Notes: generated by a model not told the origin, from the sequence alone. 64,000 bases of DNA from Bradyrhizobium oligotrophicum S58 (GCF_000344805.1 NC_020453.1:4125001-4189000), one strand, 5' to 3'. Shown: positions 25,911 to 35,413, counted from the stretch's first letter. Numbers and translations: made by a program.

Positions 25911-26579
25911 ATGAACTACACCTGGGATTTCGCCATCCTCACCAAGTACAGCCATCTGTTCTGGGTGGGGCTGGGCTGGACCATGGCCTACACGCTCGGC
26001 ACCATCCTGCTCGGCTCGATCATCGGGCTCTTGGTCGGCATCGTCAGGCTGCGCCACCTTGCCGTCGTCGACTGGCTGCTGATTGGCTATATCGAGCTGT
26101 TTCGCTGCACGCCGCTGCTGGTGCAGATCATCTGGTTCTACTACGCATTTCCGGTCGTGATCGGCGTCAACATCCCGGCGCATGTCGCCGCCGTCACCGT
26201 GCTGTCGCTCTATTGCGGGGCGTTCTACGCCGAGATCGTGCGCGGCAGCATCGAGAGCGTGCCGCGCGGCCAATGGGATGCAGCGCGGGCGCTGGGTTTG
26301 CGTCCCTGGCGGATGATGCGACTCGTGATCCTGCCGCAGGCGCTGAAGCCGATGCTCGCGCCTTACGTCAACCAGTCGGTGACGCAACTGAAGAACACCT
26401 CGCTGGTGTCCGTCATCGCGGTGCCAGATCTCGTCTACAACGCGACCTTGATCAACGCCGACACCTACCGCCCGCTCGAAGTCTATACCATCATCGCACT
26501 GATCTACTTCGCCATCCTATTTCCGGCGACCTTGCTGGGCCGGCGGTTCGAGCGCGGCATGACCTACGACAAGGCGTGA
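25911..26579 (+). CDS. Polar amino-acid ABC transporter permease, 222 aa
   Basis: HisM/GlnP-type permease with five or so membrane helices. The cytoplasmic EAA loop, which contacts the ATPase, is GQWDAARALGLRPWRMMRLV (about residues 122-141), followed by LPQALKPML. It lies in the operon with the DadA-like gene. A solute-binding protein of matching type lies just beyond a family A repeat, on the opposite strand. No ATPase and no second permease are in the window, so the system must borrow an ATPase encoded elsewhere or be incomplete. Confidence 0.9.
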   Translation: MNYTWDFAILTKYSHLFWVGLGWTMAYTLGTILLGSIIGLLVGIVRLRHLAVVDWLLIGYIELFRCTPLLVQIIWFYYAFPVVIGVNIPAHVAAVTVLSLYCGAFYAEIVRGSIESVPRGQWDAARALGLRPWRMMRLVILPQALKPMLAPYVNQSVTQLKNTSLVSVIAVPDLVYNATLINADTYRPLEVYTIIALIYFAILFPATLLGRRFERGMTYDKA

Positions 26580-26599
26580 GGGGGCGCTTCAGATACTCC

Positions 26600-26681
26600 C
26601 GTCATTGCGAGCGAAGCGAAGCAATCCAGGGCGGCATACTGGGTCCTGGATTGCTTCGTCGCTGCGCTCCTCGCAATGACG
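26600..26681. repeat. Family A palindromic repeat, copy 3
   Basis: The arms are CGTCATTGCGAGCGAAGCGA and CTGCGCTCCTCGCAATGACG; the inner stem is AAGCAATCCAG with CTGGATTGCTT. It fills the gap between the convergent permease and solute-binding protein genes. Confidence 0.9.
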
Positions 26682-26703
26682 GCGGAGTGTGTGGCGCAGT
26701 CCG

Positions 26704-27585
26704 TCAGATGCTCAGCTCGACCGGCACGTCCTCGGCCTTGACACCGGCAAGGCCGAGGCCCTTGACGAACCATTCGCGCATCTGCCCGATGCCGCGATTG
26801 TAGTCGATCCATACCGCGAGGAAGTCGCGCCAGCGCTTGTCGGCCTCGCGGCGCACGCCCATGCTGGAGGGGATCGCGACCGACGGCGACTGCAGGATCT
26901 TGTAGGTGCCGAGGTTGGGGTTCTTGGCGATCGCGGTGAGACCGAGGATCAGCGCGTTGACGACGACGTCGACGCGGCCCGATGCCATCTCCAGCATCAC
27001 CTCGTCGCGCGACTTCAGCGACTTGATCGTCGCATTGGGCGCAAAGCGCCGCGCCACGGCTTCGTTCGCCGAGCCGACATCGACGGCGATCTTGACCTCG
27101 GGCTTGTTGATGTCGGCCCAGGTCTTCGCCTCCAGGCCCTTCTTCAGCATGGCGCCGAACGGATGCGGGAACACCGTGCCGCAGAAGTCGATGACCAGCG
27201 CCCGCTGCGGCGTCGGATTGAGCGCGAAGCCGAGATCGATCTTGCCGGCCTGCAGGTCGAGCACCGAATTGCCGTAGGTCGACTCGACATATTCGAGCTT
27301 CACGTCGAGCAGCTTGGCGATGTCGTTGGCCATCTCGATCGAGAAGCCCGACCAGGTGCCGGAGGCAAGATCCTTGTTGAAATAGGGCAGCTCACCCGGC
27401 AGCACGGCGATGCGCAGCACCTTGTTGGCGCGGACGCGGTCGAGCGTATTGTCGGCGGCCGCCTGCGCCGAGGCGGGCGACGTCGTCATGGCGGACGCGA
27501 GCGCGGCGCCGGAGCCGATCGCGAGCGCGTAGCGCAAGGCGTCACGGCGGTCTTCGGAAATTCTCTGATCGTCTGATGGGGTCAC
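26704..27585 (-). CDS. Periplasmic amino-acid ABC transporter solute-binding protein, 293 aa
   Basis: SBP family 3 protein. The N-terminus carries a twin-arginine-like export signal: DRRDALRYALAIGSGAALAS, cleaved near SAQA. The mature part has the typical LRIAVLPGELPYFNKD start and the AGKIDLGFALNPTPQRAL motif. The GTG start at 27585 is set by a strong AGGAGG five bases upstream; the open frame continues far upstream through the next gene but is not coding there. It is convergent with the matching permease. In a complete system it would deliver an amino acid or related ligand. Confidence 0.9.
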   Translation of the reverse strand: MTPSDDQRISEDRRDALRYALAIGSGAALASAMTTSPASAQAAADNTLDRVRANKVLRIAVLPGELPYFNKDLASGTWSGFSIEMANDIAKLLDVKLEYVESTYGNSVLDLQAGKIDLGFALNPTPQRALVIDFCGTVFPHPFGAMLKKGLEAKTWADINKPEVKIAVDVGSANEAVARRFAPNATIKSLKSRDEVMLEMASGRVDVVVNALILGLTAIAKNPNLGTYKILQSPSVAIPSSMGVRREADKRWRDFLAVWIDYNRGIGQMREWFVKGLGLAGVKAEDVPVELSI

Positions 27586-27719
27586 ATAATCCTCCTGCAC
27601 CAATCGGCGTGGAGCGTAGCGCCGGCCTCGTGCGCCGGCAACCGACATGTCGGCCTTGATAGCAAACGGCGGTGATGAGCTGTGATGTTGAAAGGGCGCG
27701 TTTGCGTTGCTGCGCTGCC

Positions 27720-28730
27720 TCATTCCGATGCAGGGCTGATCAAGCCGTGGTCGGTTTCGCCAGATGGAAGCGGCTTGCGCAGGCGCTCGGCGAACGGTCG
27801 CAACAGTTGCGGCGCAAGGTGAATCGGGAATTGGCTCATCGCGAAGTAGAGCCAGGTCGTGCCCGGGATCGCGCCTTCCGTCGCCGCCAGCATCAGTCCC
27901 ATGTTGCGCAGCGAGACCATCATGCCCAGCGCCATCGCCCGTTCGCGGCCGACGCTGCGAAACAGCAGCATCGTGGTACCAAGCAGCAGGAAGAACACGG
28001 CGAAGGCAAGCACCGCCAGTCCCAACATGCGGAACGGGCTCGCGACCAAGTCGGCGAGAAAATGCGCCATGATGGCGGAAGCAAACACGAACAGGATGAG
28101 GATGTTGAAACCGTCGATCGGCGCGCGATGGCGGCGGATGGTGTCGATGCCGAAGGCGAGCCGGATCGCGGTGGCCGCAACCAATGCGCCCGCGAGGATG
28201 GCGGCGAGCTTCAGCCCGAGCGCCGCCGGGGACAGCGACAGCGTCTGTCCGAGGAAGACATAGGCGAACAGCGGCGCCGTCAGCGGCACCAGTGCGGTGG
28301 AGGTCACCAGCGTGATCAGCACCAGCGTCGCATCGAGCCCCATCAGTGCCGCGAGCGCGGGCGAGGCCATCATCGGCGACGCCGTCGCCTGCAGCATCAG
28401 CGCGAGATAAAGGTCGGGCAGGGCGGCATCGACGCCTGTGATGCGCGCGAGGCTGCCGACCAGCAAGGGCACGGCGATCGTGGTCCAGCCGGTCGCGGTC
28501 AGCACCAGAAGCGGGCGGCGCAGATGCGCGCGCAGCATCGCAACATCGACCCGCATGAACGAGATGCAGAGCAGCAGGAAGATCGCGTGCGTGACGTAGG
28601 GCCGCGTCAGCTCGCCAAGCGGCGGTACGGCAATCGCGGCGATCAGCACCGCGACGATCGCGCGCGTGCCCTGGTTGCCGAGCCAGCTCAGGACCTGCAG
28701 AGGAAAAGCGATAGGCCGGGCGGGCGGCAT
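27720..28730 (-). CDS. BASS-family sodium-dependent transporter, 336 aa
   Basis: Inner-membrane carrier of the bile acid:sodium symporter superfamily (SBF-like fold), with nine to ten helices. The start LQVLSWLGNQGTRAIVAVL, the LMLQATASPMMASPALAALM segment near residue 130 and the final helix region are typical of this group. Relatives import sulfonates, pantoate or other organic anions. The substrate is not readable. It is 134 bases upstream of the solute-binding protein gene on the same strand. Confidence 0.8.
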   Translation of the reverse strand: MPPARPIAFPLQVLSWLGNQGTRAIVAVLIAAIAVPPLGELTRPYVTHAIFLLLCISFMRVDVAMLRAHLRRPLLVLTATGWTTIAVPLLVGSLARITGVDAALPDLYLALMLQATASPMMASPALAALMGLDATLVLITLVTSTALVPLTAPLFAYVFLGQTLSLSPAALGLKLAAILAGALVAATAIRLAFGIDTIRRHRAPIDGFNILILFVFASAIMAHFLADLVASPFRMLGLAVLAFAVFFLLLGTTMLLFRSVGRERAMALGMMVSLRNMGLMLAATEGAIPGTTWLYFAMSQFPIHLAPQLLRPFAERLRKPLPSGETDHGLISPASE

Positions 28731-28859
28731 CGAGAGTCCGAACGATGTGAATCAAAGAACGCGCAAACCATGCGTTGGCCGCGCGTTCCTGCAAAGTCAC
28801 ATCTCGTTACCGAAGATGACGGCGCCCGGATTCGATCCAGGCGCCGATCGGAGCATAGG

Positions 28860-29924
28860 TTACTGCGCCGTGGAGCCGCCCAGCACGATCTTTTCGTTGA
28901 GCTTGAAATCGACGGTCTGCACGGTCTGGTCGATCTCGGGGTTGGGCATGCCGATCTGCTGCGCGATCAGCTTCACCAGCAGATCGACGCGCTCGATGAA
29001 GGGCGCGCCGGCGGCCACCGCGCGTGCGGCTGACGACGGCTTGAGCAGGCTCTCGGCCGCCTTGGCGTACTTCTCGAACGGCACCTGATCGCTCGGATCG
29101 GCGCCGAGCTTGCGCGCGATGGCGTCGACGTGCTCGTAGATCGATTTCGAGCGTGCGAGATCGCCGTGCACGGCATCGCGGATCGCCTGCGGCTCGGTCC
29201 GCGTGATGCAGCGGTAGTTGCCGGTCAGCAGCATCGACCATTTCGCCAGCGGCACGAACAGCGAGTCGAACACCTTCAGCTTGACCGGCACGTCATGGCC
29301 GTCGAGCGTGACCGCATCGATGTCGCGCTCCAGCTCGCGCAGCAGTTCGTTGTGCTTGGCATCCTCGAAGGCGGCGGCCTTGAAGTTGGTCGGCAGTCCG
29401 ACATGCAGCACGTTGGCGGCTTCCTCCGGCGGACGGAAGGCCTGCGGATCCGGCGAGCAGAGCGTCACCAGGCCCGGCGTGAAGCGCTCCCACACCATGG
29501 CGTTGGTATAGGCCTCTTCGAGATTGCTGTCGGCCAGCGCCGGAATGCGCTTGAGGTAAGGCAGTGGCGGCATGTTCATGATCGAGAGGCACGGCAGCTT
29601 GGCCTCGGCGATCTTGACCATCAGCACGCGGATGGTGTGGTTGGTATATTGCGGCTCCTGCATCGCAAGGCCGACCAGATCATAGCGCGACAGGTCGACA
29701 GCGTCGGGTGTGGCGGCATCGAGCTTGCCGGGCAGGTCGCGCGAGAAGATGGAGCGATGGGTCGGCTCGTCGCGCAGCTTGATGCGGACTTCCGTGCCCT
29801 CGCGGTTGATGAGCTCGGCCGTCTTCTTGCGGCAGACCAGCGTCACGTTGTGGCCGGCCATCAACAGCTTGGTGGCCAGGAGGGAGCCGTAGGAGGCCCC
29901 GAGAATCAGAATGTTGCGTGCCAT
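28860..29924 (-). CDS. Ketopantoate reductase-family protein, 354 aa
   Basis: PanE/ApbA-like NAD(P) protein with an N-terminal Rossmann fold, whose nucleotide motif ILGASYGSLLA (from residue 6) differs from the usual GxGxxG. It is followed by the C-terminal all-helical domain (VPFEKYAKAAESLLKPSSAA near residue 285). It is longer than classical PanE (about 300), so a different 2-keto or hydroxy acid substrate is likely. ATG 29924 is chosen because the motif starts right after it; the longer frame (to 29999) adds unlike sequence. Confidence 0.75.
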   Translation of the reverse strand: MARNILILGASYGSLLATKLLMAGHNVTLVCRKKTAELINREGTEVRIKLRDEPTHRSIFSRDLPGKLDAATPDAVDLSRYDLVGLAMQEPQYTNHTIRVLMVKIAEAKLPCLSIMNMPPLPYLKRIPALADSNLEEAYTNAMVWERFTPGLVTLCSPDPQAFRPPEEAANVLHVGLPTNFKAAAFEDAKHNELLRELERDIDAVTLDGHDVPVKLKVFDSLFVPLAKWSMLLTGNYRCITRTEPQAIRDAVHGDLARSKSIYEHVDAIARKLGADPSDQVPFEKYAKAAESLLKPSSAARAVAAGAPFIERVDLLVKLIAQQIGMPNPEIDQTVQTVDFKLNEKIVLGGSTAQ

Positions 29925-30181
29925 GCCTTGGTCGTCCCCAGGATGTTCGTTCGAGTTTATTTGCCGCGATCCAGTCGCTCTGAAGCTTACGTCGGACACC
30001 CTACAGGGTGGGCGAGAGTGGTAAAGCCGATGCTTCTGACGTCTGGTATGCCAGATGCCAGCATCCCACGGAACGGGCCGTCTGGCAAGGTGCGGCGCAC
30101 GCCCCAGTCATCCATCGCGTGTCTCGGCAGAAAAGGTGGCTGAGCGGCAGGTGGGTCTTTACCGGGCGCAGCACCGGCGGC

Positions 30182-30793
30182 TCAGCTGAGTGCCATGTAG
30201 CGCCCGGGCTTGTGGTTGATCGCGATGATCACGTTGACGATCACGATACCCAGGATCGATAGCGCCAGCCGGTTGACCGGTATCACGAAGAACGCGGCGA
30301 TCATGATGAGGAAATCCACCGCGAGCTGGAAATAGCCGGCACGGATCTTCCAGTGCTCCTGCAGATAGAGCGCGAGGATGTTGATGCCGCCGAGGCCGGT
30401 GCGATGGCGGAACAGCATCAGCAGTCCGGTGCCCGTGAGGCCTGCGCCGATCACGGTGGCATAGATCGGGTCGATGTGGCTGATGTCGATCCACGACGTC
30501 GTCAACCGCGAGAACACTGCGACCAGGCCGACCGCAACGAAGGTGCGGATCGTGAACGGCCAGCCCATGCGCCGGACAGCAAGGACATAGAAGGGCAGGT
30601 TGAGCAGGAAGAAGCTGAGTCCGAAGCCGTAGCCGCTGATGTAGCTCAGCAGCAGAGACAGGCCGGCGGTGCTGCCGACCAGCAGCACCGTCTTGCTGTA
30701 GATCAGCATGCCGAGCGACACGAACAGCGTGCCAAAGGTCAGCGCCATCGCATCTTCGTAGAGCTTATGTCGCTCCTGGACGATCTCGGTCAC
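30182..30793 (-). CDS. YitT-family membrane protein, 203 aa
   Basis: DUF161/YitT-like protein with five or six helices: LYEDAMALTFGTLFVSLGM, then LLSYISGYGFGLSFFLLNLP, and a C-terminal region around LALSILGIVIVNVI. GTG 30793 is the likely start, with AAGGA upstream; the frame also continues into the preceding gene. It lies 22 bases downstream of the aminotransferase stop and is probably cotranscribed with it. The family is unassigned; a membrane transport role is a guess. Confidence 0.75.
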   Translation of the reverse strand: MTEIVQERHKLYEDAMALTFGTLFVSLGMLIYSKTVLLVGSTAGLSLLLSYISGYGFGLSFFLLNLPFYVLAVRRMGWPFTIRTFVAVGLVAVFSRLTTSWIDISHIDPIYATVIGAGLTGTGLLMLFRHRTGLGGINILALYLQEHWKIRAGYFQLAVDFLIMIAAFFVIPVNRLALSILGIVIVNVIIAINHKPGRYMALS

Positions 30794-30815
30794 ACGTCGA
30801 TCCTTCCGAGATCGC

Positions 30816-31982
30816 TCACAACGCCTTGAAGAGGCCGGCGACGCGCGCGACATCGGCAAGCTTCAGGCCGGCGACGTTGATGCGGCCCGATGTCGGCATG
30901 TACACGCCGTGCTTCTCCCGCAACGCCATCACCTCGGCTGGTGAGAGCGGCAGCAGCGAGAACATGCCTTCCTGGACGCCGATCGCGATCGTGTTCGACC
31001 AGCGTCCGCCGAGCGCCTCGGCAAAGGAGCGGCGCAACGCGGCCAGGCGCGCACGCATCGAGTCGAGCTCCTTGCTCCAGTCCTGGTAGAGGTCCGGCGT
31101 GCCGAGGATCGTCTTCACGATCGCCGCGCCGTGGTCCGGCGGCATCGAGTAGCTGGTGCGGGCGATGGCGACGAGATTGGACCGCGCGGTCTCCGCGGCG
31201 GCCTGGGATGAGGCGACGGCGTAGAGCGCGCCGGTGCGCTCGCGATAGAGGCCGAAGGATTTCGAGCAGGACACCGCAACCAGCGCTTCGGGCACCGCCG
31301 CGATCATCGCACGCAGACCGGCGACGTCGCCTTCGAGGCCGGCGCCGAAACCCTGATAGGCGGAATCGATCAGCGGCACGAGCCCGCGCGCGGCGATGAT
31401 GGCGGTGATGCGCTTCCAGTCCTCGGCGCGCAGCACGGCGCCGCTCGGATTGTGGCAGCAGGCGTGGATCAGGACGGCGTCGCCCGGCTGCGCGCGCTGC
31501 AGCGCTTCCAGCATGCTGTCGAGCAGGATGGTCTGCGACGTCACGTCGAAGAACGGATAGGTCTCGATCTCGAGACCTGCGGCCGCGAAGATGCCGGCGT
31601 GGTTGGGCCAGCTCGGCAGGCCGAGCCAGATCTTGCTGGTGCCGGCCTGGCGGATCAGATCGGCCGCGAGGCGCAGGGCGCCGGAGCCGCCGGGGGTCTG
31701 CACGCCAGCGGCATGGACCGGACAGGTGGAGCCGCCCACCATCGCCCACAACAGGTCGAGGAAGGCCTGGTCGCCTTCCGGCGCCACATAGGCCTTGCTG
31801 CTCTGGCTCTCCCAGATGCTGCGCTCGGCAGCCTTTACCGCGCGAAAGATCGGCGAATGGCCGGCCTCGTCGCGATAGACGCCGACGCCGAGATCGACCT
31901 TGTCGGTCCTCGGATCCGCTTTGAAGATGCCGATCAAAGCGAGGAGGGGATCATCGGGCTGGCGGCTCAAGCGTTCGAACAT
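30816..31982 (-). CDS. Aspartate/aromatic amino acid aminotransferase, class I, 388 aa
   Basis: PLP enzyme of the AspC/TyrB type. Family signatures are KVDLGVGVYRDEAG near the start, TPGGSGALRLAADL (about residues 95-108), LIHACCHNPSGAVL with the conserved Asn-Pro, and SCSKSFGLYRERTG holding the PLP lysine. It transfers amino groups between aspartate or aromatic amino acids and 2-oxoglutarate. The length and motifs fit subgroup Ia. It is the first gene of a probable two-gene unit with the YitT-like protein. Confidence 0.93.
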   Translation of the reverse strand: MFERLSRQPDDPLLALIGIFKADPRTDKVDLGVGVYRDEAGHSPIFRAVKAAERSIWESQSSKAYVAPEGDQAFLDLLWAMVGGSTCPVHAAGVQTPGGSGALRLAADLIRQAGTSKIWLGLPSWPNHAGIFAAAGLEIETYPFFDVTSQTILLDSMLEALQRAQPGDAVLIHACCHNPSGAVLRAEDWKRITAIIAARGLVPLIDSAYQGFGAGLEGDVAGLRAMIAAVPEALVAVSCSKSFGLYRERTGALYAVASSQAAAETARSNLVAIARTSYSMPPDHGAAIVKTILGTPDLYQDWSKELDSMRARLAALRRSFAEALGGRWSNTIAIGVQEGMFSLLPLSPAEVMALREKHGVYMPTSGRINVAGLKLADVARVAGLFKAL

Positions 31983-32401
31983 GGGAGCATTCCTGTAGGC
32001 TGGCAGCCCACGGGAAGGCCATCTGTCGTCCTCGTGGGCGATCGGACACTACCTTGGTTGCGTCGCAAAAACAGCGGGAATTGCACAATGCATGGCTCCG
32101 TCGCGTGAATGCGTAAAGCCGTCGCGCAGCAACGCCCGCAAAGCCGATCGTCACCTGCGCGAACAGCCGGACAACAAATGTCAGTGCTACGCTCTGGTCT
32201 AGGATCAGTCTCGTGAGACGGCTGACGGTGCCGATCTTCTTCGCCCGCATGACGGCAGCAAACCTTGCCATCGACTTTTCGCGATCGATCGCGGATAGGA
32301 TTCTTGAAGTCGTCCACACGGGGCCGACGCCTTCTGGGCGCGCCGCGCCGCGCCGCGCCGACGCGCGGAGCGCACCATTTGAATGCGCTGGGCTGCTCCT
32401 G
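31983..32401. other. Gene-free region with short CGCCG tandem
   Basis: 419 bases with no supported gene. The frames inside are short and lack ribosome sites. A 5-base unit, CGCCG, is repeated four times at 32341-32360, just before the esterase stop. The part at 32040-32230 is a mixed sequence that may hold the aminotransferase promoter on the minus strand. Confidence 0.45.
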
Positions 32402-33364
32402 TCAGATGCCGCCGGGCCGATCGAGCTGCTTCAGCCAGGCGCCGATGTCGCGCGCGGCGACGTTGGCCTGGTCCAGCAGCTTGCCCATGGTGAAGAAGCC
32501 ATGGAATTGGCCCGGGTGCGTCCGATGCGTCACCGGTACCCCGGCCTCGCGCAGGCGTCGGGCGTAGTCGTCGCCTTCGTCGCGCAGCGGGTCGGCGCCG
32601 GCGGTCAGCACATAAGCGGGCGGCAGGCCGGCCAGCGTCTCGGCTTTGGCGGGGGAAGCGCGCCAGTCGTGGATGTCGGCGGTGCTGTTGAGATAGTGGT
32701 CGCGAAACCAGCGGATCACCGAATGCGTCAGCAGCACGCTGGTCTCGGGCTCGCTGTGCGAGGGATGGCTCATCGTGAAGTCGGTCGCCGGATAGATCAG
32801 CACCTGGCCCGATAGTTTCGGTCTTTTGCCGTCCCGTGCCGACAGCGCAACGACGGCGGCGAGATTGCCGCCCGCGGAATCGCCGCCCACGCTGAGCCGC
32901 GACGTGTCGATGCCGAGCGCAGCGGCATTATCCGTTACCCATCGTGTTGCTGCGACCGCGTCATCGATCGCCGCGGGAAACTTGTGCTCCGGGGCGAGGC
33001 GATAGTCGACCGAGATCACGATGAGCTCGCCTTCATGGGCGAGCGTCCGGCAGACCACGTCGTGCGAGTCGAGATTGCCGATCACCCAGCCGCCACCATG
33101 GAAGAACACCAGCGCCGGCGCGAGACCAGCGGTCTGACGCAGCACCTTGGGCCGGTACAGCCGGGCAGGGATCGCGCCATGCGGGGCAGGGACGGCGAGC
33201 TCCTTCACTTCGGCAAGCTCCGGCGGCTCGGGATTGCTCACCGTGCGCGCGGCGAGATAGTAGTCCCGCGCCTCCGGCGGCGTCAGCGTTTCATAGGCGG
33301 GACGGCCGGCCTCCTGAAACGCCTTGTAGACGGCGGCGGCATCGGCATCGAGCTGGACGGGCAT
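32402..33364 (-). CDS. Alpha/beta hydrolase, hormone-sensitive-lipase family, 320 aa
   Basis: Cytoplasmic carboxylesterase. The oxyanion motif is FHGGGWVIGN, the nucleophile elbow GGDSAGGN (Ser), the acid in ADPLRDEGDDY, and the His in HPGQFHGFF: a complete HSL catalytic set. Start ATG 33364 (MPVQLDADAAAVY) fits the family; the longer frame is a read-through of the gap. It follows an SDR gene on the same strand by 31 bases, which suggests ester hydrolysis followed by oxidation of the freed alcohol (inference). Confidence 0.9.
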   Translation of the reverse strand: MPVQLDADAAAVYKAFQEAGRPAYETLTPPEARDYYLAARTVSNPEPPELAEVKELAVPAPHGAIPARLYRPKVLRQTAGLAPALVFFHGGGWVIGNLDSHDVVCRTLAHEGELIVISVDYRLAPEHKFPAAIDDAVAATRWVTDNAAALGIDTSRLSVGGDSAGGNLAAVVALSARDGKRPKLSGQVLIYPATDFTMSHPSHSEPETSVLLTHSVIRWFRDHYLNSTADIHDWRASPAKAETLAGLPPAYVLTAGADPLRDEGDDYARRLREAGVPVTHRTHPGQFHGFFTMGKLLDQANVAARDIGAWLKQLDRPGGI

Positions 33365-33395
33365 TGGCAACGGACCTGTTGAGTTTGAAGGACGT

Positions 33396-34169
33396 TCAAG
33401 CGGCGGTGCGGCCGCCGTCGACGGTGTAGGCGGCGCCGGAGACGTAGCTCGCATCGTCGGAGGCGAGGAAGGCGACGATCGATGCGACCTCCGACCCCTG
33501 GCCGAGACGGCGCGCGGGGACGCGGTCGACGATCTTGTCGCTTGGCACGTGTGCACCGCTGCGGCCTTCGATGATCGCGCTCAGCATGCGGCTGTCGATC
33601 AGCCCGGGACAGACGCAGTTCACGCGGACATCAGTGCCGGTGCATTCCCAGGCCGCGCTCTTGGTCAAGCCGATCACCGCGTGCTTGCTGGCGCTGTAGA
33701 CTGCGATCTGCGGCGAGCCGATCAGGCCCGCAATCGAAGCGGTGTTGATGATGGAGCCGCGGTTCTGCTTCAGCATGACCGGCAGTACGTGCTTCAGGCC
33801 GAGGAAGACGCCGACGACGTTGACGTCGAGCACGCGCCGGAAGGCATCGAGCGGATAGTCGGTGATCGACTTGATCTCGCCTTCGACGCCGGCATTGTTG
33901 AAGAACACGTCGATGGTGCCGAAGCGCTCGCAGGCGCTGCGCACATAGGCTCGGACCTGGTCCTCATCGGTGACATCGGCGGCAATGGCCAGCGCCTCGG
34001 CGCTTGCGGGCAGATCAGCGATCGCGCTCTTCAGATCCGGCTCACGCCGGTCGATGGCCACGATGCGGGCGCCGCGCGCGGCCAGCAGCCGAATGGTCGC
34101 GGCGCCGATCACACCGGCCGCGCCGGTCACGACGGCCACTCTGCCGTCGAGACGAATCGAATCGGTCAT
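33396..34169 (-). CDS. SDR-family dehydrogenase, 257 aa
   Basis: Classical short-chain dehydrogenase. TGAAGVIG (residues 15-22) is the cofactor motif, and D41 in AIDRREPD favours NAD(H). NNAGVEG, TASIAGLIG (catalytic Ser) and YSASK (Tyr, Lys) complete the site. It resembles 2,5-dichloro-2,5-cyclohexadiene-1,4-diol and cyclohexanol-type dehydrogenases. Cotranscribed with the downstream HSL esterase. Confidence 0.9.
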   Translation of the reverse strand: MTDSIRLDGRVAVVTGAAGVIGAATIRLLAARGARIVAIDRREPDLKSAIADLPASAEALAIAADVTDEDQVRAYVRSACERFGTIDVFFNNAGVEGEIKSITDYPLDAFRRVLDVNVVGVFLGLKHVLPVMLKQNRGSIINTASIAGLIGSPQIAVYSASKHAVIGLTKSAAWECTGTDVRVNCVCPGLIDSRMLSAIIEGRSGAHVPSDKIVDRVPARRLGQGSEVASIVAFLASDDASYVSGAAYTVDGGRTAA

Positions 34170-34417
34170 TCGTTTCCTTCCCTTGCCGCCGCCGTTGCGG
34201 ACGGCCGCGGCCTTGTCGCGCGTTGGTTTCGCGCTATCTCTTGATCATGCGACTATCTCATTGGATGGACCAGATGGCTACCTCGCGGTGCGCTGGTCGG
34301 TCGCCCTTCCCCCGCCGTATTCGGCATGTTAACGGGAGGGCTGATCGAGAGCGGCGGATGGGTCATGACGCGATTTGATTGTCCCGAACCCCGATTCGCC
34401 TGATAAAGCCGCGCGAG

Positions 34418-35407
34418 ATGCACCGAACAATCGTCCTGACCGGTATCGCGGCGTTCCTGGCCGCCACATCCCTCGCGCTGGCCGTGCCCGCGCGCGCGCA
34501 GATCGGTACCATTTTCTCCGATCCAGTTCCGCGGCCCCCGGGCAACATTCCGCGTCGCGGAGAGCCGATGCCTCCGCCCGAGGAGGAGGAGGACATCCCG
34601 GAGCTGCCGCCGCAGGGGCGCGTGCTGCCGGCGCCGACCCGTCCGCCGCCAGGGCAGGGCGCCGCACTGCCGGGGCCGGTTCAGTCCCAGCCGCTGGCGC
34701 CGCCTCCGGGCACGACCGTGCTGCCCCAGAACAATCCGCCGGTTGCGGTCGCTCCGCCCCCTGGCCAGCCAGGAGCGGCGCCGGCCCCCGGCCAGCGTCC
34801 GCCGCAGCGTGGCGCACCTCAGAACGCCGCCGTTCCCCCGAACGGCCCGGTTCCGCAGACGCCGGCGACCTTGCAGCCGGGCGACGAGGTCGTGACCGAG
34901 CCACCGGCGCAGAAGATCGTGAACAAGAAGGCGAGCTTCTCCGGCCTGGACAAGATCACCGGCCGGATCATCAATTTCGACGAGGACATCGGCGAGACCG
35001 TGCAGTTCGGTGCGCTCCGGGTGAAGACGGACGCCTGCTACACCCGGCCGGCGACCGAAGCCGCGAATACCGATGCGTTCGTGCAGGTCGATGAGATCAC
35101 CCTGCAGGGTGAGGTGAAGCGGATCTTCTCCGGCTGGATGTTCGCGGCAAGCCCGGGGCTCCATGGCGTCGAGCACCCGATCTACGATATCTGGCTGGTC
35201 GACTGCAAAGAGCCGCAGACCACGGTGGTGAGCGCAGCGCCCGACCAGAAGCCGGCGGCGCAGCAGCCTGCGCAAAAGCGTCCGCCGCAGCAGAAGCAGG
35301 CCGCGCCGCGGCCGCCGGCGTCGCCGCAGCAATACCAGACCCAGCAGGTGCAGCCGCCGCCTCCGCCGCCCCAGGCCGGCGGGCCGTTTGGCGGGGTGTT
35401 CAGATGA
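34418..35407 (+). CDS. DUF2155 protein with proline-rich region, 329 aa
   Basis: Exported protein with a signal peptide (MHRTIVLTGIAAFLAATSLA..., cleaved near ARA-Q at residue 28). A proline-rich spacer covers about residues 35-170, and a DUF2155 domain about 180-270 (ITGRIINFDEDIGETVQFGA and the Cys pair CYTRPAT / LVDCKEPQ). It ends in a Gln/Pro-rich tail. DUF2155 proteins of alphaproteobacteria lie next to aat and accBC and are presumed envelope proteins. ATG 34418 gives the signal peptide. It is convergent with aat, 6 bases apart. Confidence 0.9.
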   Translation: MHRTIVLTGIAAFLAATSLALAVPARAQIGTIFSDPVPRPPGNIPRRGEPMPPPEEEEDIPELPPQGRVLPAPTRPPPGQGAALPGPVQSQPLAPPPGTTVLPQNNPPVAVAPPPGQPGAAPAPGQRPPQRGAPQNAAVPPNGPVPQTPATLQPGDEVVTEPPAQKIVNKKASFSGLDKITGRIINFDEDIGETVQFGALRVKTDACYTRPATEAANTDAFVQVDEITLQGEVKRIFSGWMFAASPGLHGVEHPIYDIWLVDCKEPQTTVVSAAPDQKPAAQQPAQKRPPQQKQAAPRPPASPQQYQTQQVQPPPPPPQAGGPFGGVFR

Positions 35408-35413
35408 CAGGTC

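Noticed and set aside
27586..28800. A fusion of the solute-binding protein to a longer N-terminal region
   Set aside because: The frame stays open through the BASS gene by chance. The strong AGGAGG before GTG 27585 and the signal peptide there set the true start.
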